The position numbers were made by a program, and so were the translations under genes. A DNA stretch of 64,000 bases. Source: Roseiarcus sp036489975 (GTDB lineage Bacteria > Pseudomonadota > Alphaproteobacteria > Rhizobiales > Beijerinckiaceae). A model generated the notes under the pieces. The model had not been told where the DNA came from. It ran no database searches and saw nothing but the letters and a program-made list of their open reading frames with translations. Each line of letters begins with the position of its first letter. The stretch's first letter is position 1. Below are positions 62,555 to 64,000 of the stretch, one piece after another. The stretch is from the NCBI GenBank assembly GCA_036489975.1, contig DASXES010000026.1:1-64000 (forward strand), given 5' to 3'.

Positions 62555-63463
62555 ATGATCCTCTGGGATCGGATTCGAAGACTAGCCTTCAGGCTGGCGC
62601 CGTTGGGCGCTGCTCTGCTGCTGAGCGGCTGCGACTGGGCGGTGCTCGATCCAAAGGGCCCGATCGGCGACGGCAACCGGCAAATCCTGATCGATTCCGT
62701 GGCGATCATGCTCGCCATCGTGGTCCCGACAATCATCGCCATCCTCGCGGCCGCCTGGTGGTACCGAGCTTCCAACACCAGGGCGCGATATCTGCCGGAC
62801 TTCGAATATTCCGGTTCGCTGGAGTTGATCGTTTGGGCGATTCCTCTCCTGACCATCATGCTTTTGGGAGGCGTCGCTTGGGTGGGTTCGCATGACCTCG
62901 ATCCGGCGAAGCCGATCGAGTCGACCGAGGAGCCGCTCAACGTTCAGGTCGTGTCGCTCGACTGGAAGTGGTTGTTCATCTACCCGGACCAGCACGTCGC
63001 CAGCGTCAATCGCCTGGTGATCCCCGCCGGCGTTCCGATCCACTTTTCGCTGACCTCGGGAAGCGTGATGACCGCTTTCTTCACCCCCCAACTCGGCAGC
63101 ATGATCTACACCATGAATCGCATGCGGACCCAGCTCTTCCTCGCGGCTCATGACCCGGGCACGTTTCGCGGCCTTGCCACGCAGTTGAGCGGCGACGGCT
63201 TCGCCGACATGCATTTCGAGGTCGTGGCCAAGACCTCGTCGGAATTTTACGATTGGCTTGGGCAGACGCGCGCGAAAGGCGAAGATCTCACGTCGGCGCG
63301 CTATATCGAACTTTCAAAGCAGAGCGTCCTGCCGGAGCCAATTGCGTTCAAGACTGTCGAAGACGGATTGTTCGACAAGGTTCTGGATCAGACATTGCCG
63401 CCGGGTCCCGGCCCGATCGCCGAGACCAATCCGGGCGCTGCCGCGCGGATGATGAGGAAATAG
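62555..63463 (+). CDS. cyoA: Cytochrome bo3 ubiquinol oxidase subunit II
   Basis: A 302-residue lipoprotein subunit of the quinol oxidase. The ATG at 62555 gives a lipobox at LLLSGC26; a GTG at 62534 is an alternative. Two membrane helices (SVAIMLAIVVPTIIAILAAA and LELIVWAIPLLTIMLLGGVA) are followed by a cupredoxin-like domain (QVVSLDWKWLFIYPDQHVAS) that lacks the CuA cysteines, as expected for a quinol oxidase. The segment GFADMHFEVVAKTSSEFYDW is typical of CyoA. The next gene, cyoB, starts one base after the stop. Confidence 0.97.
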   Translation: MILWDRIRRLAFRLAPLGAALLLSGCDWAVLDPKGPIGDGNRQILIDSVAIMLAIVVPTIIAILAAAWWYRASNTRARYLPDFEYSGSLELIVWAIPLLTIMLLGGVAWVGSHDLDPAKPIESTEEPLNVQVVSLDWKWLFIYPDQHVASVNRLVIPAGVPIHFSLTSGSVMTAFFTPQLGSMIYTMNRMRTQLFLAAHDPGTFRGLATQLSGDGFADMHFEVVAKTSSEFYDWLGQTRAKGEDLTSARYIELSKQSVLPEPIAFKTVEDGLFDKVLDQTLPPGPGPIAETNPGAAARMMRK

Positions 63464-63464
63464 A

Positions 63465-64000
63465 ATGTTCGGCAAGCTGACCTGGGGCGCAATTCCCTTC
63501 GACCAGCCCATCCCCCTGTTTGCGGGCGCCTTCGTTATCGTGGTGGTTCTGTGCGTGCTGGCTTTCATCACCATCAAGGGCTGGGTCCCCTATCTGTGGC
63601 GCGAATGGATCACCAGCGTCGACCACAAGCGGATCGGCGTCATGTATGTGACGCTCGCTGCGGTGATGCTGCTGCGCGGTTTCATCGACGCGCTCATGAT
63701 GCGCTCGCAGCAGGCGCTCGCGTTCCAGTCGCAGGGCTACCTGCCGCCGGAGCATTACAACCAGATCTTCTCCGCCCACGGCACGATCATGATCTTTTTC
63801 ATGGCGATGCCGTTCATGATCGGGCTGATGAACTTCGTCGTGCCGCTGCAGCTTGGCGTGCGCGACGTCGCCTTTCCGACCTTGAATTCGGTCAGCTTCT
63901 GGCTGACTGCGACCGGCGCGCTCCTGGTCAACTTGTCGCTGGTCATCGGCGAGTTCGCCCGCACCGGCTGGCTGCCTTTTCCGCCGCTCTCCGAACTGAC
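63465..64000 (+). CDS. cyoB: Cytochrome bo3 ubiquinol oxidase subunit I, 5' part
   Basis: The first 178 residues of the proton-pumping subunit; the gene runs off the window. Quinol-binding residues R71, D75, H97 and Q100 are present in the positions known for E. coli CyoB (LLRGFIDALMMR and PPEHYNQ), and H105 of FSAHGTIMIFF is the low-spin heme ligand. The N-terminus (FGKLTWGAIPFDQPIPLFAG) is the usual CyoB start. It needs heme O, for which ctaB at 37 kb is available. The remaining cyo genes lie beyond the window. Confidence 0.97.
   Translation, partial: MFGKLTWGAIPFDQPIPLFAGAFVIVVVLCVLAFITIKGWVPYLWREWITSVDHKRIGVMYVTLAAVMLLRGFIDALMMRSQQALAFQSQGYLPPEHYNQIFSAHGTIMIFFMAMPFMIGLMNFVVPLQLGVRDVAFPTLNSVSFWLTATGALLVNLSLVIGEFARTGWLPFPPLSEL

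Overview
The window is a uniformly G+C-rich bacterial chromosome segment. It reads as an alphaproteobacterium of the order Hyphomicrobiales (Rhizobiales). The evidence is a mixture of features: a ctaB / micro-protein / DUF420 respiratory cluster, a class III cyclase with C-terminal repeats, a fasciclin - ECF sigma - anti-sigma module, a bo3-type ubiquinol oxidase, many GTG/TTG starts and ATGA-type overlaps. A Beijerinckiaceae or Methylocystaceae member is a reasonable guess, but no 16S or marker-based placement is possible here. No phage, integrase, IS element or CRISPR array was recognised.

Layout. 0-7 kb: tRNA-Arg(CCG), two tandem DUF1254/DUF1214 genes, a SnoaL-like gene, and an orphan TolC/NodT-type outer-membrane lipoprotein followed by a small lipoprotein. 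7-19 kb: a small HTH protein, a beta-barrel protein, moaC-moeA, a glycosyltransferase, a DUF4239 membrane protein, a PEP-CTERM protein, an MFS exporter with recO behind it, a YihY/BrkB protein, a DUF3237 protein, and a class III nucleotide cyclase. 19-27 kb: an arylsulfatase relic, a serine hydrolase, a molybdopterin oxidoreductase with its cytochrome b, a fasciclin protein with an ECF sigma/anti-sigma pair, and small secreted proteins. 27-35 kb: two paralogous MFS_3 exporters around a universal stress protein, a quinone-reductase-like flavoprotein, a translationally coupled glycosyltransferase/methyltransferase pair, and a DHFR-like protein.

35-46 kb: an ABC exporter; ctaB, a 34-residue membrane micro-protein, a DUF420 protein and a divergent heme-copper-oxidase-like subunit I; a 724-residue protein with two jacalin-like repeats and a Vps62-like domain; and a FUSC - DUF1656 - HlyD aromatic-acid-type efflux operon. 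46-57 kb: a gluconate 5-dehydrogenase-like SDR, exonuclease III, another serine hydrolase, and the histidine utilisation genes hutI-hutH-hutG-hutU with hutF divergent. 57-64 kb: a HAD phosphatase, a two-helix small membrane protein with a strong terminator, a sirtuin, an amidohydrolase, a Fe-S-type uracil-DNA glycosylase homologue, a Rieske/FAD oxidoreductase, and cyoA with the beginning of cyoB.

How the genes work together. The hut genes give the five-step route from histidine to glutamate plus formate (HutH, HutU, HutI, HutF, HutG). moaC and moeA make molybdenum cofactor, which the molybdopterin oxidoreductase at 21 kb would need. ctaB makes heme O, which both the heme-copper-like protein beside it and the bo3 oxidase at the end could use. 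The FUSC efflux operon has no outer-membrane partner beside it, and the orphan outer-membrane factor at 5 kb has no pump beside it. The most unusual locus is the jacalin-jacalin-Vps62 protein at 40-42 kb. The next most unusual are the divergent heme-copper protein cluster and the paralogous exporter pair.
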